Positions 44,453 to 53,297 of a stretch of 64,000 nucleotides of DNA are shown here, piece after piece. Under the pieces are notes generated by a model that searched no databases, was not told the origin of the DNA, and saw only the letters and a list, made by a program, of their open reading frames with translations. The DNA is taken from positions 624,775-688,774 of the forward strand of contig NZ_DJJS01000007.1 of the NCBI RefSeq assembly GCF_002434265.1. Direction: 5' to 3'. A program made the translations under genes and the position numbers. This stretch comes from Pseudomonas sp. UBA6562 (GTDB taxonomy: Bacteria > Pseudomonadota > Gammaproteobacteria > Pseudomonadales > Pseudomonadaceae). The stretch's first letter is position 1. Each line of letters begins with the position of its first letter.

Positions 44453-44695
44453 CCTGTGCTGGCTATCTACCTATTCATGCCACGGTCAGTCTTGCCCAAG
44501 CAGGTAGGGCAATTCTGCATCAGCGCCACATCAGGCAGAAGAAAGCGCCCGTACCGGGCGCTCGACGTGGCTGTTTGCCAACAACCAACGGTCTACAACG
44601 ACCATAATTCCGAAAATTGCGTGGACTGCCGTACATCTTCCTCTAATTTAATACAACACCGAAGAGGTCAGTTGTTTCACCAGCAACAGAACACG

Positions 44696-45580
44696 TCAAA
44701 TAAAATTATTTACAATGAGAGGCATAAAAATCTCATCTGAATTTTCTTCTAGCTTATCACCAACACGACAATCCACAGTTGTATATATCGACGCATTTGT
44801 AAACCTGACGCAAGACCTTCCTTCGGATTTTCGTTCAAGGAGAGTTTTCATTGCGTCTGCGGGCAATTTAGATTTCAACTGAGCAAGGGCGCTCAGCCCG
44901 AAATCTAGCGAAACAACATAGCTGTCACCACCAGGCACCGCAGTACCACTTCCAGTTGTGAACATATTGCCATCAAGCTGGGCAATGAAACTTATGGGAA
45001 CATCTGGGAAGATTAGATGCTCGACCTCATGAAAGCCAAGCCTCTTGAGATGTAGGCCAAGGTCCTTTGCTAACTTAAACTCATAACTCAATGAGTTTTC
45101 TGGACCCAAAATCCTCTTCAGCTCATCTAGATATTGAGGCAACAGAGCCATTGCAAAATGCAATATAGGGTCCGACTTACTTACATTAAAAAGCACAAAC
45201 TCCCGGCCATTACACAATGCGAACATTGGCACACGAATTTCACTATGAATAGCATAAGAATAAGCCTGTTCAACGTGAGCCCCTGAAGTGATATTTTCGC
45301 CCGGCCCCTTTGCTTCAAGAAGCCATGAATACCTACCACTTACTTCAAAAAGGTAATCTGGTATACAGGTAATCTTTTTTCGAGAGCTACCAATCGATAC
45401 GAACGGATGAACAAGCGGCTTACTGCGAACAATTTTATATGGCTTACTAGCTGAATACCCTAGGCACTTCAATATAGGAAGAATAATTTCCTCCCTAACA
45501 GAGTCCTCCTTGAAATCTGGATCATCAAGCTCCTCCAATTTAAAATCTTTGATCGGATTAAAACTCTCCTCAATTCTCAT
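44696..45580 (-). CDS. Type I restriction enzyme R-subunit N-terminal domain-like nuclease, stand-alone
   Basis: A 294-residue protein resembling HsdR N-terminal nuclease domains without the helicase. The PD-(D/E)XK core is CIPDYLFEV then WLLEAKGPGE, followed by AYSYAIHSEI (helix) and FALCNGREFVLF. It is clearly lower in GC than the neighbours, implying recent transfer. It may be an orphan restriction or anti-phage nuclease, or work with the helicase next to it (322 bases upstream on the same strand). No methylase is present. Confidence 0.75.
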   Translation of the reverse strand: MRIEESFNPIKDFKLEELDDPDFKEDSVREEIILPILKCLGYSASKPYKIVRSKPLVHPFVSIGSSRKKITCIPDYLFEVSGRYSWLLEAKGPGENITSGAHVEQAYSYAIHSEIRVPMFALCNGREFVLFNVSKSDPILHFAMALLPQYLDELKRILGPENSLSYEFKLAKDLGLHLKRLGFHEVEHLIFPDVPISFIAQLDGNMFTTGSGTAVPGGDSYVVSLDFGLSALAQLKSKLPADAMKTLLERKSEGRSCVRFTNASIYTTVDCRVGDKLEENSDEIFMPLIVNNFI

Positions 45581-45902
45581 CGAGCCTCCAAATTTCAGCC
45601 ATTAAAAAATAGTCATAACTCAGACATTTAGTAGAGCGCAGAGTGCCGAATGACGAAGCTTTTGTCGTCAGCCCCTTACGCTTACTTTCAAAAAACACCA
45701 TCAAATAATTTATTCTAACTGGCAATTCTGACATACGTCCCTTACCACCTAAACCAATTACTCTCTCGAGTGCTTAGCCGCACTAATCTCATCGAACCCG
45801 GTAGCAAGCGCACATGCAGGCTTGAACTCCATAGCCTTCTTTAACTCCCCAGATTGCAGTTGACGTGAAGCCTCTCCACTTCAAGACGGTAGCAACCTCA
45901 CT
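45581..45902 (-). other. AT-rich gap with a coding-like 24-40 residue frame
   Basis: On the minus strand the frame 45758-45880 is open and looks coding, ending EFKPACALATGFDEISAAKH plus SRE and stop. It has an ATG only at 45832. It lies directly behind the helicase stop and may be a tiny gene or the tail of a lost one. Nothing else is seen in this 322-base gap except AT-rich sequence upstream of the nuclease gene. Confidence 0.3.
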
Positions 45903-48833
45903 TTAACCATTGGTGATAACTCTCACATCCGAGCCGGATACGCTCTTAATGTACGAGTAACTGGTGCCGAGCACAGCTAGCTGATCAGCGGAGATTTTGG
46001 CTGCCGAGATGGCTGGTTGGACGATCACAAAACGAAAAATCATCTCGTGATCGTGGCACTTATTGCGCAGCAGCTCTAAATCGACGGGTTCGCCCTTGAG
46101 GATCCTGTCAAACCCTTTTGACAACGAGTACTGATAGCGCTCCAGCAATCGGTTAAAGAACTTTTCTTCGGTGTGCAGCCACTTCACGGAGCGTGATGCC
46201 TGACCGCAGACTTCGTAGACGTCGGACACCCGGGCGCCCGGTTGATCCGCGCCAGGACAGTACTTGCAGTGGTACAGGTCGACAAAGATGGCATCCTTGC
46301 TTTCCTTGATCGCCACCAAATCGGCGATCTCGCCGGCGCCATCATCGTTGAAAATGAACGTGTAATCGTTCTCGATTTTGCTATAGGTGAACCCCTGAAC
46401 TGTGTCCGGGTTGCGTTCCGCCCTCATCGACTCGCTGTGGATCTGGGTCGTGCCCCAGTCCCACGGTTCGATCAAGGCGACCGGCAGCTTTAGGTCCAAA
46501 CTGTTGGGGGAGTAGTAGCGGTAGTTGCCTTCGACCATCGAACCATCGACGGCCAGCAGCACTAGCGGGTTGCTATCCATGTACTGCTCGAACGAGCTCT
46601 CTTCAGCGGAGACGATCTTGACCCCTGGGCAAGAAAATTTGTAGGCGTCATCCAACAGTCGGATCTTGATATCCGGTAATTGACGCGCCGTACCATCGAC
46701 TGCCGTTGCGCTGATGGGTACTTGCAGGGTCAATGCATCTACTCGCTGGGGCTTGCCCAATTCCACATCCAGCAAGTTGAACACCTCAGCCACGTACGCC
46801 AGCGAAATCTTCTGCTCATTTTCAATCAGGATCGACGCCGGCCAATCGGCATAGAACAACCCCGTCGGCCACGCCCCCTCAATCTTTTCCGAGCGAATTA
46901 CATCTTTGAGTATTTCGGACGGGTTGATCGTCGCGTCGTTGAGCTTGTGCGAGGCACGCTTGCACCACTCTATCCAGTCGTTGATGCTGGAAGCGTTCAT
47001 CTCCCAGATCTTGCCCTTGTGCGAACATCCGACGGCAGTGCGCTGGCCATCTTCGTAGCCGGTGGCGAAGATGTTAGATTTTCTCGCCGTGCCGTTCTCG
47101 ATTTCACTGATGACGGTATTGATGTCGCGCCCAACATGCATGGTGAAGCGCAGATCCTTGCGCATGCGCGAAAGGCCCACGTTCTGCAGCTTCATGAGTT
47201 TAATGCCGTGTAGGGTACGGAAGGTCGGTTCGCCGCTGATGCGCCGGGAATCCTTGGCGATCAGGCTCAGGAAACGGTTCGCTTGCGACTCATCCCCGGA
47301 AGAATGGACGAACAGCGTCTTGTCGGACTCATGGTAGTACGCCAGGTAGAGAATCCAGTTGGTATCCATGATCGTGGACGTCTGCGCCCAACCGACGGGC
47401 GTTTCGCGCCGCGTCACCATGATGATGGTGTCGGCCTCGTCGTTGATGGACAGGAGCTGCAGCGGCTCTTTCTTCTGCGAGAAATGCTTGGCCTTCTCAG
47501 GTCGCCAGTCGTCAAGCTCCACGTGGTAGGCGACCGCACTGATCTTGGGGTTGGGGTTCAAGCCGAAAATGTCCTCGGCATCGGCATCCTCAGGAAACTG
47601 TTCGGTGAATGTCTCCTTTTCGATCTCGCGGGCGATTTTGTCCTGGCTGACATCGCGAATCACCGCACTCCAGTCGGCACTTTCCTTGTACAGCACCGCC
47701 ATCTGGTAATCGACTTTCTGGTTGGCGATATTGGAGACGAACTTGGCGTCACCGAGCGTATCATCGACTCGTGTTAGACGACCGATAAACTGCAGGGTAA
47801 CGGCGGGACTGCGGTGCTGGTCGTGGATGGCTGCAATCTTCAGCTCCGGCAAGTCGAAGCCTTCGCCCAGCATGTCCACACAGACAATGATCTTGTATTT
47901 CTTCTCGACGATTTCATCCAGTAGTCTAGCCCGGTTCGGCACTTTGCTGTGGATAAGGATGGGCGAAAGATCCTCATGCTGCTTATACAGCTCAAAAAGT
48001 GCGGCGGCACGTTTTTGCGACCGGGCACGTACCATCAGCAGGTGGTTGAACCCCTGCGCGCGGTCGTTTCGCAACAGCTCGACCGCCTTGTCAGCCACCA
48101 CCTGGTCGGCCAGTTCCAGGTTGTACTCGCGCACCGGATGGAACTCGATCGCCTTGAAGTAGCCATCGATCTGGGCATCCTTCAGCGGGTAGTTGTAGAT
48201 GATCTTGCCATCCAACGGCTGGTTGTCCTCCCGGAACGGAGTGGCGGTGAATTGCAGGCTGGGCTTGTCTTTGAACGCAGTTTTAACCCTGTCCCAGGTC
48301 AGGGCGGCCACATGATGCGCTTCATCGATGATCAGGTGACTGCACAACGCCGCCAAGGCCTCCAAGGCCGGTTGGTCGAAACGCTGTAGCGCTTGCGGCG
48401 TGGCGACGATCACATTGGCATCAGCCAGCTGTTGGACCTCATCAGCGGCCAGACCTGAGCCGATAGCCCGCACCACCGGGTTGAGTGCGATAGCCGAAAC
48501 GGCGCCGATCTCCCGCAACTTCTTCAGTTCATGGCATTTGTCGGCCAGTTGGGAACGCAACGCGTCAGAGGGCACCAGCACAAGGGTCCTGGCCAATCGC
48601 CCGGCGACTAGCAACCCGAGCATGGTGTCGGTTTTGCCAGTGCCGGTCGGCATTACGATTGTTGCGGTCGTGGTGGGGGCCATCACCAAGTGCCCCAGGG
48701 CGGCATACAGCGCAGCCAGTTGCGGCTTGCGCAAACCCGGCGTCTGGGTTTCTCGCACATCCAGATTGAAATTGAACAGATGCTGCTGCCAACTGCGATA
48801 GACGTCTGCGTACTTCCCTGCTTCAACGGCCAT
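45903..48833 (-). CDS. DEAD/DEAH-box SF2 helicase, type III restriction Res-like, defence candidate
   Basis: A 976-residue SF2 helicase. Walker A is VMPTGTGKTDT, motif II LIIDEAHHVA, motif III FTATPFRED, and motif VI QFIGRLTRVDD. The C-terminal half (about 450-976) is family-specific. Near residue 840 GAGEIADLVAIKE then FVDLYHCKYC resembles a PD-(D/E)XK-type site, with an H-C-K variant. Such large helicase-plus-nuclease-like proteins are frequent in defence islands. The start at 48833 lacks a strong ribosome site. It shares strand and island with the HsdR-N-like nuclease. Confidence 0.75.
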   Translation of the reverse strand: MAVEAGKYADVYRSWQQHLFNFNLDVRETQTPGLRKPQLAALYAALGHLVMAPTTTATIVMPTGTGKTDTMLGLLVAGRLARTLVLVPSDALRSQLADKCHELKKLREIGAVSAIALNPVVRAIGSGLAADEVQQLADANVIVATPQALQRFDQPALEALAALCSHLIIDEAHHVAALTWDRVKTAFKDKPSLQFTATPFREDNQPLDGKIIYNYPLKDAQIDGYFKAIEFHPVREYNLELADQVVADKAVELLRNDRAQGFNHLLMVRARSQKRAAALFELYKQHEDLSPILIHSKVPNRARLLDEIVEKKYKIIVCVDMLGEGFDLPELKIAAIHDQHRSPAVTLQFIGRLTRVDDTLGDAKFVSNIANQKVDYQMAVLYKESADWSAVIRDVSQDKIAREIEKETFTEQFPEDADAEDIFGLNPNPKISAVAYHVELDDWRPEKAKHFSQKKEPLQLLSINDEADTIIMVTRRETPVGWAQTSTIMDTNWILYLAYYHESDKTLFVHSSGDESQANRFLSLIAKDSRRISGEPTFRTLHGIKLMKLQNVGLSRMRKDLRFTMHVGRDINTVISEIENGTARKSNIFATGYEDGQRTAVGCSHKGKIWEMNASSINDWIEWCKRASHKLNDATINPSEILKDVIRSEKIEGAWPTGLFYADWPASILIENEQKISLAYVAEVFNLLDVELGKPQRVDALTLQVPISATAVDGTARQLPDIKIRLLDDAYKFSCPGVKIVSAEESSFEQYMDSNPLVLLAVDGSMVEGNYRYYSPNSLDLKLPVALIEPWDWGTTQIHSESMRAERNPDTVQGFTYSKIENDYTFIFNDDGAGEIADLVAIKESKDAIFVDLYHCKYCPGADQPGARVSDVYEVCGQASRSVKWLHTEEKFFNRLLERYQYSLSKGFDRILKGEPVDLELLRNKCHDHEMIFRFVIVQPAISAAKISADQLAVLGTSYSYIKSVSGSDVRVITNG

Positions 48834-49133
48834 TACGGGTACCCGATTGGAGGATGAGGATTAGCCCTGCCTAGCTAATGGCTACATGCTACCAGCGAAG
48901 AACTGGCGTGGTGTAGGCCTGCCAGACACCAATCTCCTGCCCTAGCTAACCAATCATCCGGCTATCCCTTATGCACCCCAGCCTGCAGTACACTGAAAGC
49001 CATCAACGACCACCTTGCTCCGCTTCAGAAATCGCCAATGCTGATCGTCTGCGCACCCGTCGCGACTGGGGGCAAAATTGGGCCACAGCCTCAAAATTCC
49101 ATCCTGAAACTACCGCCCTAGAGCCAAGTAAAA
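48834..49133. other. Intergenic region at the right end of the island
   Basis: About 300 bases upstream of the helicase. Two similar stretches (gcctagctaatgg and gccctagctaacc) occur near 48873 and 48941. No gene, tRNA or integrase is visible. Confidence 0.35.
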
Positions 49134-49166
49134 ATGTTTTTTGGCGACCCGGATAGCCTGCTATGA
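49134..49166 (+). repeat. Right copy of the LysR 3' end (island boundary footprint)
   Basis: Bases 49134-49166 encode MFFGDPDSLL and stop, the same end as the LysR protein at 36387-37301. Four of nine shared codons differ only synonymously (gac/gat, ccg/cct, gat/gac, ctg/ctt). There is no gene body in front of it, so it is a displaced 3' end left by the insertion of the island. Confidence 0.75.
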
Positions 49167-49186
49167 ACCTGAGCCAGGACGCTGCA

Positions 49187-49819
49187 ATGCAACCCTCCTT
49201 CGAACGGCTCGCCCTCAAGCTCGGCCTCGAGCTACCCGACCGTCTGGCAGCACTGATCGCCCTGGCTCAATCGGGCAATGATTTGCGATTCAGCCCCTAC
49301 GACCTGCTATGGCTTTCACCCCAAGAAGCCGAACGCGAGATCGACGAGTGGCTCAACCCGACGGACCAGCCCGGTCGGACGTTCCTGCCATTCGCAACCA
49401 ACGGCAGCGGCGAACCCTACTGCTTCGTACGCCTGGAAAACGGCGCCATGGGTATCGCGCAGGCCTTGCATTACGGCCAGGCCACAAGCCTTGCTTACAC
49501 GGACGCCTCCCCATGGATAACAAGCCACTACGTGCGTCTCGCGGCCGACCTGTCCCCTTTGCCAATGCAAGCGCAAGATGGCACTGCGCTGGTGAAGGAA
49601 GTGCACTCGCTCCATTCGGCACTCCTGCCAGCCGATCATGCGCTGCTCACCGAGCTGTTTTCCCGGCCCTGTGTGACGATGGCTTTCCAAGACGGTCCCA
49701 AGAGTCGTCCGAGAACAGTCAATGCCTTCATTTCCCGAGAGGAGGAGCGATCGTTGCTGGACCGCCTCGAGTTACCCGATCCTATCGAATTCGCCGTGCT
49801 GCGCGATTGGATGCGCTGA
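49187..49819 (+). CDS. SMI1/KNR4 (SUKH)-like protein, possible immunity protein
   Basis: A 210-residue soluble protein. FSPYDLLWLSPQEAEREIDEW and the later FATNGSGEPYCFVRLENG fit the SUKH/SMI1-KNR4 layout of bacterial immunity proteins. ATG 49187 was chosen for the AGGA site 7 bases ahead; ATG 49163 overlaps the LysR-tail stop and is less likely. No toxin gene is adjacent. It sits directly outside the island, with the DMP19 protein 39 bases downstream. Confidence 0.6.
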   Translation: MQPSFERLALKLGLELPDRLAALIALAQSGNDLRFSPYDLLWLSPQEAEREIDEWLNPTDQPGRTFLPFATNGSGEPYCFVRLENGAMGIAQALHYGQATSLAYTDASPWITSHYVRLAADLSPLPMQAQDGTALVKEVHSLHSALLPADHALLTELFSRPCVTMAFQDGPKSRPRTVNAFISREEERSLLDRLELPDPIEFAVLRDWMR

Positions 49820-49858
49820 GTGCGCCTCGACCCGACAAGACCCTGACGGAGTTCCCCT

Positions 49859-50464
49859 ATGAGCGACAAACAGCCCTGCCGCCTTTGCGCAGCGCCGATA
49901 GTGGCCTCCACCTTCGAGCGCAACGACGGCTTGTGCATGCCCTGCAAAGGCGGCTATCGGGAAAATATCGAAGCCGGCAAACGCCGGGCCGAAGAGCACA
50001 GGCGTTACCTTGCCAGCCCGCAAGCCCTGTATTGGGAGGCCTTGGTCAACCGCGTCCACAACACGTGCGCAGGCTTCGCGGGGCTGACTTTGGCAGAGCA
50101 GCGTTATTACGCTGTCAGCGTGTTACAGGGCGAAGTCTACAATGGCGGCTTCGACCAGTATTTCGGCAATTCTTCAGGCGATCATTATGCGCACGCTTGC
50201 GCGGGCCTTCTGGAACTTGGTGCGACGCAAACCCTGGCCCTGCTCGAAGAAGCCAAACGTGTGCTCTTCGGCATTGAACCTGTGCCCAGCGAGCAAGATG
50301 CACGTCAGCTGAGCATGCCTACTTATGCAGACGAACGGGACCTCGAATGCGAGGCTGCACTGGATGCCCTCGACACTCGGTTCTACCAGGACACCGAGCA
50401 ACTGGACGAGCGTTTGCTGAGGTATGCCGACAAGCACCGGTTGTTCGAAATCGACACCGACTGA
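49859..50464 (+). CDS. DMP19 family protein with N-terminal zinc ribbon
   Basis: A 201-residue protein. Residues 7-10 and 27-30 form a CxxC pair (CRLC and CMPC) suggesting a small zinc site. The DMP19/DUF4375 domain follows with the signature LQGEVYNGGFDQYFGNSSGD. DMP19 proteins include DNA mimics; here the domain is a family assignment only. GGAG lies 7 bases before the ATG. It is likely co-transcribed with the upstream SUKH-like gene. Confidence 0.75.
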   Translation: MSDKQPCRLCAAPIVASTFERNDGLCMPCKGGYRENIEAGKRRAEEHRRYLASPQALYWEALVNRVHNTCAGFAGLTLAEQRYYAVSVLQGEVYNGGFDQYFGNSSGDHYAHACAGLLELGATQTLALLEEAKRVLFGIEPVPSEQDARQLSMPTYADERDLECEAALDALDTRFYQDTEQLDERLLRYADKHRLFEIDTD

Positions 50465-50566
50465 CAACGTTATGGTGTGCTTGCCCACTACCATGCCGCC
50501 ATCGACTTCGATGCGAAAGCACCTTGAGCGACGCCCCATCCCTGCTGGCCCAAATTGGATACCCCC

Positions 50567-51058
50567 ATGCTCTACATCGTCATGCTCGGCGGTCGCCACC
50601 CCCGCGCCAGCATCGAAGTCCACGACGTGCTGTTCGCCCAGGCCGAGACGCTGGCCGACACTTATTCGCAACTACGCGCCAATTGGTTCGGCAGCCCCAA
50701 GGGCTTACACATCGACGCCTGGATGGAGGTCGACGGCGTGGATGCCTATCGCATCGCGTTCAGCCAGGCCAGCCCGGCGCCAGGGGCGCTGCGGCTGTTC
50801 TTTCTCAACCTGGGCGGTTACGAACCCGGTGTGTTCGGCGAAGCCCACCACTACCTGCTGATAGCCGCACCGGACAAAGCCACTGCCAAGCGCCTGGGCA
50901 GGCACCGCATGGCGAAGGGTTGGATCAAGGCACACACCGACGCGGTCTTGGACATCGACGACTGCCTGCCCATCGACCTGGTGGGCGGGCGCTATGTGCA
51001 CCTGGTCGAAGGCGAACACCGCGGCATTGTCCAGCACAGCGACTATCTGCCGATCTGA
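50567..51058 (+). CDS. DUF1543 domain protein
   Basis: A 163-residue cytosolic protein with the DUF1543 pattern: LYIVMLGGRHPRASIEVHD at the start, LRLFFLNLGGYEPGVFGE in the middle, and VHLVEGEHRGIVQHSDYLPI at the end, with two similar halves. The function of the family is unknown. ATG 50567 is used; an in-frame TTG four codons earlier is unlikely. Confidence 0.8.
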   Translation: MLYIVMLGGRHPRASIEVHDVLFAQAETLADTYSQLRANWFGSPKGLHIDAWMEVDGVDAYRIAFSQASPAPGALRLFFLNLGGYEPGVFGEAHHYLLIAAPDKATAKRLGRHRMAKGWIKAHTDAVLDIDDCLPIDLVGGRYVHLVEGEHRGIVQHSDYLPI

Positions 51059-51162
51059 GTGACCGACTGCCGTCCGTCGCCGAATTTCATATCCGCTACA
51101 ACACGTGTGGATCACGCCCTTCGAAAGATTCATGAGCATTGTCTTTTACAGGAGCTTCAATC

Positions 51163-52026
51163 ATGCGTGAGTACCCCAAACCGCCCTTCCCGTCCCAGCC
51201 TCAATCCGTGCCGGGCTCGCAGGCGAGAATGGATCCGTATCCCGATTGTGGCGAGGAGTCCTACACGGGCCATGGCCGTCTGGAAGGCAAGATCGCGCTC
51301 ATTACAGGTGGCGATAGCGGCATTGGCCGTGCCGTCGCGATTGCCTATGCCCGGGAAGGTGCTGATGTAGCCATCGCTTATCTGGACGAACACGATGACG
51401 CCAAGGAAACCGAACGCTGGGTCTTGGCTGCGGGCCGCAGGTGCCTGTTGCTGCCGGGCGACCTCGCCGACAAGCAAACCTGTTACGACACGGTCGACAA
51501 GACCCTGGCCGAATTCGGACACATCGACATCCTGGTCAACAATGCCGCCTTCCAGATGTCTCACGACAACCTCGAAGACATCTCGGACGATGAATGGGTC
51601 ATGACGTTCGACGTCAACATGACAGCTATTTTCCGCATTTGTCAGCGAGCGGTCCCGCACATGAAAAAGCGCGGTGGTGGCTCGATCATCAATACCAGCT
51701 CCGTCAACTCCGACGATCCGTCACAAGCATTGCTGCCTTATGCAACCACAAAAGGCGCGATTGCCAATTTCACCGCCGGGCTTGCTCAAATGCTGGCCAA
51801 AGATAATATCCGCGTGAACAGCGTCGCCCCGGGCCCGATCTGGACACCGTTGATTCCGGCCACCATGCCCGCCGAAGCGGTGAAGAATTTCGGCTCCGGC
51901 TACCCCATGGGCCGCCCCGGCCAGCCGGTGGAAGTGGCGCCGATCTATGTGCTGTTGGGTTCAGACGAGTCGAGTTACATCTCGGGTTCGCGCTATGCCG
52001 TCACCGGCGGCAAGCCGATACTCTGA
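51163..52026 (+). CDS. SDR family oxidoreductase (YghA/YhdF-like)
   Basis: A 287-residue short-chain dehydrogenase with an N-terminal extension (about 45 residues, YPDCGEESYTGHGRL) typical of the YghA/GsiB-like group. The NAD(P) loop is TGGDSGIGRAVA, the NNAG-equivalent VNNAAF, and the catalytic Ser-Tyr-Lys lies in SSVNSD and PYATTKGA. AGGAG is 8 bases ahead of ATG 51163. These enzymes are linked to general stress response; the substrate is unknown. A good terminator follows. Confidence 0.88.
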   Translation: MREYPKPPFPSQPQSVPGSQARMDPYPDCGEESYTGHGRLEGKIALITGGDSGIGRAVAIAYAREGADVAIAYLDEHDDAKETERWVLAAGRRCLLLPGDLADKQTCYDTVDKTLAEFGHIDILVNNAAFQMSHDNLEDISDDEWVMTFDVNMTAIFRICQRAVPHMKKRGGGSIINTSSVNSDDPSQALLPYATTKGAIANFTAGLAQMLAKDNIRVNSVAPGPIWTPLIPATMPAEAVKNFGSGYPMGRPGQPVEVAPIYVLLGSDESSYISGSRYAVTGGKPIL

Positions 52027-52037
52027 GAGCAGGAACC

Positions 52038-52057
52038 AGGCCCGCTCCGGCGGGCCT
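52038..52057 (+). terminator. Rho-independent terminator after the SDR gene
   Basis: A perfect 8-bp stem aggcccgc/gcgggcct with loop tccg, followed by ttccccttt. It ends the SDR transcript. Confidence 0.8.
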
Positions 52058-52154
52058 TTCCCCTTTCTACCGACATCGACACACCTTCGCATTTCGCTTG
52101 AACTGACCAGCCCCTGCCTGTTCAACGCTCTACAGACATCAAGGTAACTCCGCC

Positions 52155-52658
52155 ATGACACGCGACCCCTCCTTGGCCGTTCTGAACTACCTCAAAGCCC
52201 ACGATCTGCTGCTCACCACCGCCGAATCCTGCACCGCAGGGCGCATGGTGGCGATGCTGGCCGAGCACGAAGGTGCGGGCGAAGTGCTCGAGAGCGGTTA
52301 CGTCGTTTATTCGCCAGGAGCCAAGCAGCGCCTGCTCGGTGTCGACCCTGGCACCATCGAACGCTTTGGTCTGACCAGCGAAGCGGTGGCCTGGGAGATG
52401 GCCCGCGGCGCCCTGCGCGATAGCCCTGCCAACGTAGCCATCGCCACCACGGGCGTGGCGGGCCCTGCACCTGCCTCGGGCGTCCTGCCTGGCACCCTGT
52501 GTTTCGCCTGGGCCTTCGCCGGTGAAACCGACGCTGTCTTCACCGCTACCCAGCGTTTCTTCGGGGAGCGTGCGGATGTTCTGCACAATGCAGCGCTGCA
52601 TGGTCTGACGCGCTTGGTGCACTACCATGAACGTTGGCTGAGAAGCGAACGAGCCTGA
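52155..52658 (+). CDS. CinA-family nicotinamide-nucleotide amidohydrolase (PncC-like)
   Basis: A 167-residue protein equal to the C-terminal domain of CinA. TTAESCTAGRMVAMLAE carries the catalytic Ser and flanking residues. SGYVVYSPGAKQRLLGV and ATTGVAGPAP complete the active-site region. PncC converts nicotinamide mononucleotide to nicotinic acid mononucleotide in the pyridine nucleotide cycle. It may be a second paralogue beside a recA-linked cinA elsewhere; that cannot be tested here. Confidence 0.85.
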   Translation: MTRDPSLAVLNYLKAHDLLLTTAESCTAGRMVAMLAEHEGAGEVLESGYVVYSPGAKQRLLGVDPGTIERFGLTSEAVAWEMARGALRDSPANVAIATTGVAGPAPASGVLPGTLCFAWAFAGETDAVFTATQRFFGERADVLHNAALHGLTRLVHYHERWLRSERA

Positions 52659-52711
52659 TCCATCCGTGGCCTAGTTCGGAGCGATTGGCTGCGAACCAGC
52701 GTTCATCCAGG

Positions 52712-53155
52712 TCAGCTCCGCTTGGAAAGCGCGAAAAGCCCTTGAGCCTCGCGCATGAAGATCTCGACCGTTTTCGGACCGATGCCCTCGAACTCGAGCA
52801 GCCATCGTTCGAAGCTTGCACGCGTGGTTTTTCCGGCCCGCAAGCCTGCATGCTGGTCGGGCATCTGCGCTGCGAACTTCCGCGCCAATGCCTGTAGGCG
52901 TCGAGCGGTCGATTCGTCATAACGCGTGTAGCCTGCCTGGCCGAGTGAACGCACCAAGGTCGAATGACCGCACTCCACGAACTTGGCCGGTGAATCCAAA
53001 CCCTGTCGTTCCACCAGCTGCCGATAGGCCGCGACGGCTACCGATGCGCGGATACGCTTGCCGATCAGAAAAGCGGCTACCAGCCAGAGGAACACATCTG
53101 TGCCGCACGGGTTGTCGAGATCGAGGCCGAGGTCTTGGGCAGTGATGGGCTGCAT
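52712..53155 (-). CDS. Helix-hairpin-helix (HhH-GPD-like) DNA-repair-type protein
   Basis: A 147-residue protein. The hairpin FEGIGPKTVEIFMREAQ near the C-terminus resembles that of endonuclease III/HhH-GPD glycosylases, and CGTDVFLWLVAAFLIGKRI is like the first core helix. The catalytic Lys/Asp pair and the Fe-S cysteines of endonuclease III are missing, so it may not be a glycosylase. ATG 53155 was chosen; the frame is open upstream but overlaps the divergent GNAT gene. Confidence 0.55.
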   Translation of the reverse strand: MQPITAQDLGLDLDNPCGTDVFLWLVAAFLIGKRIRASVAVAAYRQLVERQGLDSPAKFVECGHSTLVRSLGQAGYTRYDESTARRLQALARKFAAQMPDQHAGLRAGKTTRASFERWLLEFEGIGPKTVEIFMREAQGLFALSKRS

Positions 53156-53297
53156 AGGCACCGTTTTAGGCAGTTGAGAGACGAAGCTGCCAATCGACAG
53201 CGTCTGCCATGGTAGGTTGCCATGGTCAGCATGGCGAGCCGTCGAACCTGACCAAGCTCCGAGTACACCCGTACACATGACCACAAGGATGAGCCCC

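Noticed and set aside
49134..49166. tRNA-type attachment site at the island edge
   Set aside because: The duplicated sequence is the end of a protein gene (LysR), and no tRNA or integrase gene is visible.
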